NCBI GenBank assembly: GCA_031284765.1
Contig: JAITXK010000044.1
Coordinates: forward strand, 1-6,176
Source: Candidatus Symbiothrix sp.
GTDB lineage: Bacteria; Bacteroidota; Bacteroidia; Bacteroidales; Azobacteroidaceae
Direction of reading: 5' to 3'
Length of the DNA: 6,176 nt
Positions 5,199 through 6,176 of this stretch are shown here, in pieces. Numbering within the stretch: the stretch's first letter is position 1; each line of letters starts with the position of its first letter. Below the pieces are notes generated by a model. The model saw nothing but the letters and a program-made list of their open reading frames with translations, was not told the origin of the DNA and did no database searches. The position numbers were made by a program, and so were the translations under genes.

Positions 5199-6176
5199 TT
5201 AATATTTCAACCACTTCATAATTTCAGCAAAAGTGGGTTTCTTGCCGTACATTAAGATGCCCGTGCGGTAAATTTTGGCGGCGAGCCGAACGATGAAGAC
5301 CATCGTCAGTAATAATAAGGCGATGGAAATTGCTAATTGCCACCACGGTACGCCGTAGGGCAAGCGTGTCATCATCACGATGGGTGAGGTGAGGGGGAAA
5401 AGCGATGCCCAGAAAGCGAGGGGGCCATCGGGATTTTGTGCGCTGTACATGCCTGTATATAAGGCAAATAAGATGATAATGGTAATCGGCATCAGGTATT
5501 GCTGCGTGTCTTCCTGACTGTTGACCATGGCGCCGATGGCGGCAAACAACGAGGCGTACAATAAATAACCGCCAATGAAGAATATGACGAAATAAATGCT
5601 GATTTCTGCCAGATGATTGGTTGCGATCAAGGCCGTAACGGTGCCTGTTTCCATGCCGGAGACAAGGCTTCCTGAAAGCAACGTTCCGCCAATCAGGATG
5701 CCCCAGAGGGCGAATTGCGTGAGTCCGACCAAGCCGATGCCGATTAGTTTGCCCATCATCAAATCGAAGGGTTTAACCGATGATACCATGACTTCGATGA
5801 TGCGGTTGGTCTTTTCTTCCATCACGCCCTGCATGACCATTGCGCCGTAGGCGAATATAAAAAGGTAGATTAAAGTGGTGAAAATCATGCCGATAATCAT
5901 CGCTTCATTGGCTGAGGAGGCGCTTTCTCCGCCGTCTTCGTTCAAACGGAGGATTTGCATATTGACCGACACTTGACTTTCTTCCAGTATCTGTTTCAGG
6001 TTTGGGATGTTGTAGGAGGCTAATTTTTTATTGCTCAAATAATCGTTCAATTGGGAAGTAATGGTTGAAATTGCGCCTGCAAGTACTTGTTTTTGAGAGT
6101 ATAGCGTCAATGCCGACGGATTTGTCAATAAATTTTCGGAAATGACCAAGGTGGCGTAGGCATTTTCGCCCGACTG
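5199..6176 (-). CDS. ABC-2/NatB-type transporter permease, C-terminal part (5' end outside window)
   Basis: The frame is open to the window edge and ends at TAA 5201-5199, giving 325 residues of a protein that in this family is usually about 430-450 long. The frame's TTG at 6149 is an internal Leu codon, because the upstream codons continue the family-like segment ENAYATLVISENLL. Residues 1-90 are part of the extracytoplasmic domain between the first and second membrane helices. Membrane segments follow at about 92-117, 145-168, 193-218, 229-246, 252-270 and 280-300. The cytoplasmic loop EEKTNRIIEVMVSSVKP with GKLIG (120-147) is the hallmark of the ABC2_membrane_3/NatB group and is taken to contact the ATPase subunit. 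The family exports ions, drugs or peptides; the substrate here is unknown. The ATPase gene is probably upstream, outside the window. It is read in the same direction as feoAB but is separated by a hairpin and promoter. Confidence 0.86.
   Translation of the reverse strand, partial: QSGENAYATLVISENLLTNPSALTLYSQKQVLAGAISTITSQLNDYLSNKKLASYNIPNLKQILEESQVSVNMQILRLNEDGGESASSANEAMIIGMIFTTLIYLFIFAYGAMVMQGVMEEKTNRIIEVMVSSVKPFDLMMGKLIGIGLVGLTQFALWGILIGGTLLSGSLVSGMETGTVTALIATNHLAEISIYFVIFFIGGYLLYASLFAAIGAMVNSQEDTQQYLMPITIIILFALYTGMYSAQNPDGPLAFWASLFPLTSPIVMMTRLPYGVPWWQLAISIALLLLTMVFIVRLAAKIYRTGILMYGKKPTFAEIMKWLKY

Overview
The window looks like part of a chromosome from a member of the Bacteroidota, most likely Bacteroidales. 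Support comes from the FeoA-FeoB fusion, a candidate promoter of the Bacteroidota TTTG/TAnnTTTG type, the style of the NatB-like permease and NarL-type regulator, and IS4-family and hairpin-repeat debris of a kind common in that group. This placement is inference; no rRNA or other phylogenetic marker is present.

Layout. (1) Bases 3-188 (+) hold the C-terminus of XseA, the large subunit of exonuclease VII. No xseB follows it. (2) Bases 218-1980 are a gene-poor block about 1.8 kb long. It contains a 269-bp element with perfect 19-bp inverted ends (218-486), a REP-like hairpin (585-664), a badly decayed IS4-family transposase (703-1830), and a second, end-truncated copy of the first repeat (1833-1977). 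The second copy stops about five bases from the end of the next gene. (3) Bases 1983-5080 (-) are a two-gene operon: a ferrous-iron transporter in which FeoA and FeoB are one polypeptide, followed by a NarL/LuxR-type response regulator. The regulator's ATG overlaps the feoB stop codon (ATGA). (4) Bases 5081-5198 are a compact intergenic region with a terminator-like hairpin for the gene upstream and a good candidate promoter for feoAB. (5) Bases 5199-6176 (-) are the C-terminal part of an ABC-2/NatB-type permease that runs off the window.

Function. FeoAB is a GTP-dependent Fe(II) importer of the inner membrane. The overlapping regulator is probably translated together with it and may link iron uptake to transcription of this or other operons, but no partner kinase is visible. 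The permease is probably half of an ATP-driven exporter and is separated from feoAB by the hairpin and promoter.

No clear new defence or mobile system is present. The points most worth a second look are the feoAB-regulator coupling and the modular hairpin repeat family. The repeat shares its 19-bp end sequence with both flanks of the dead IS4 remnant, which leaves two competing models for what the mobile unit is.
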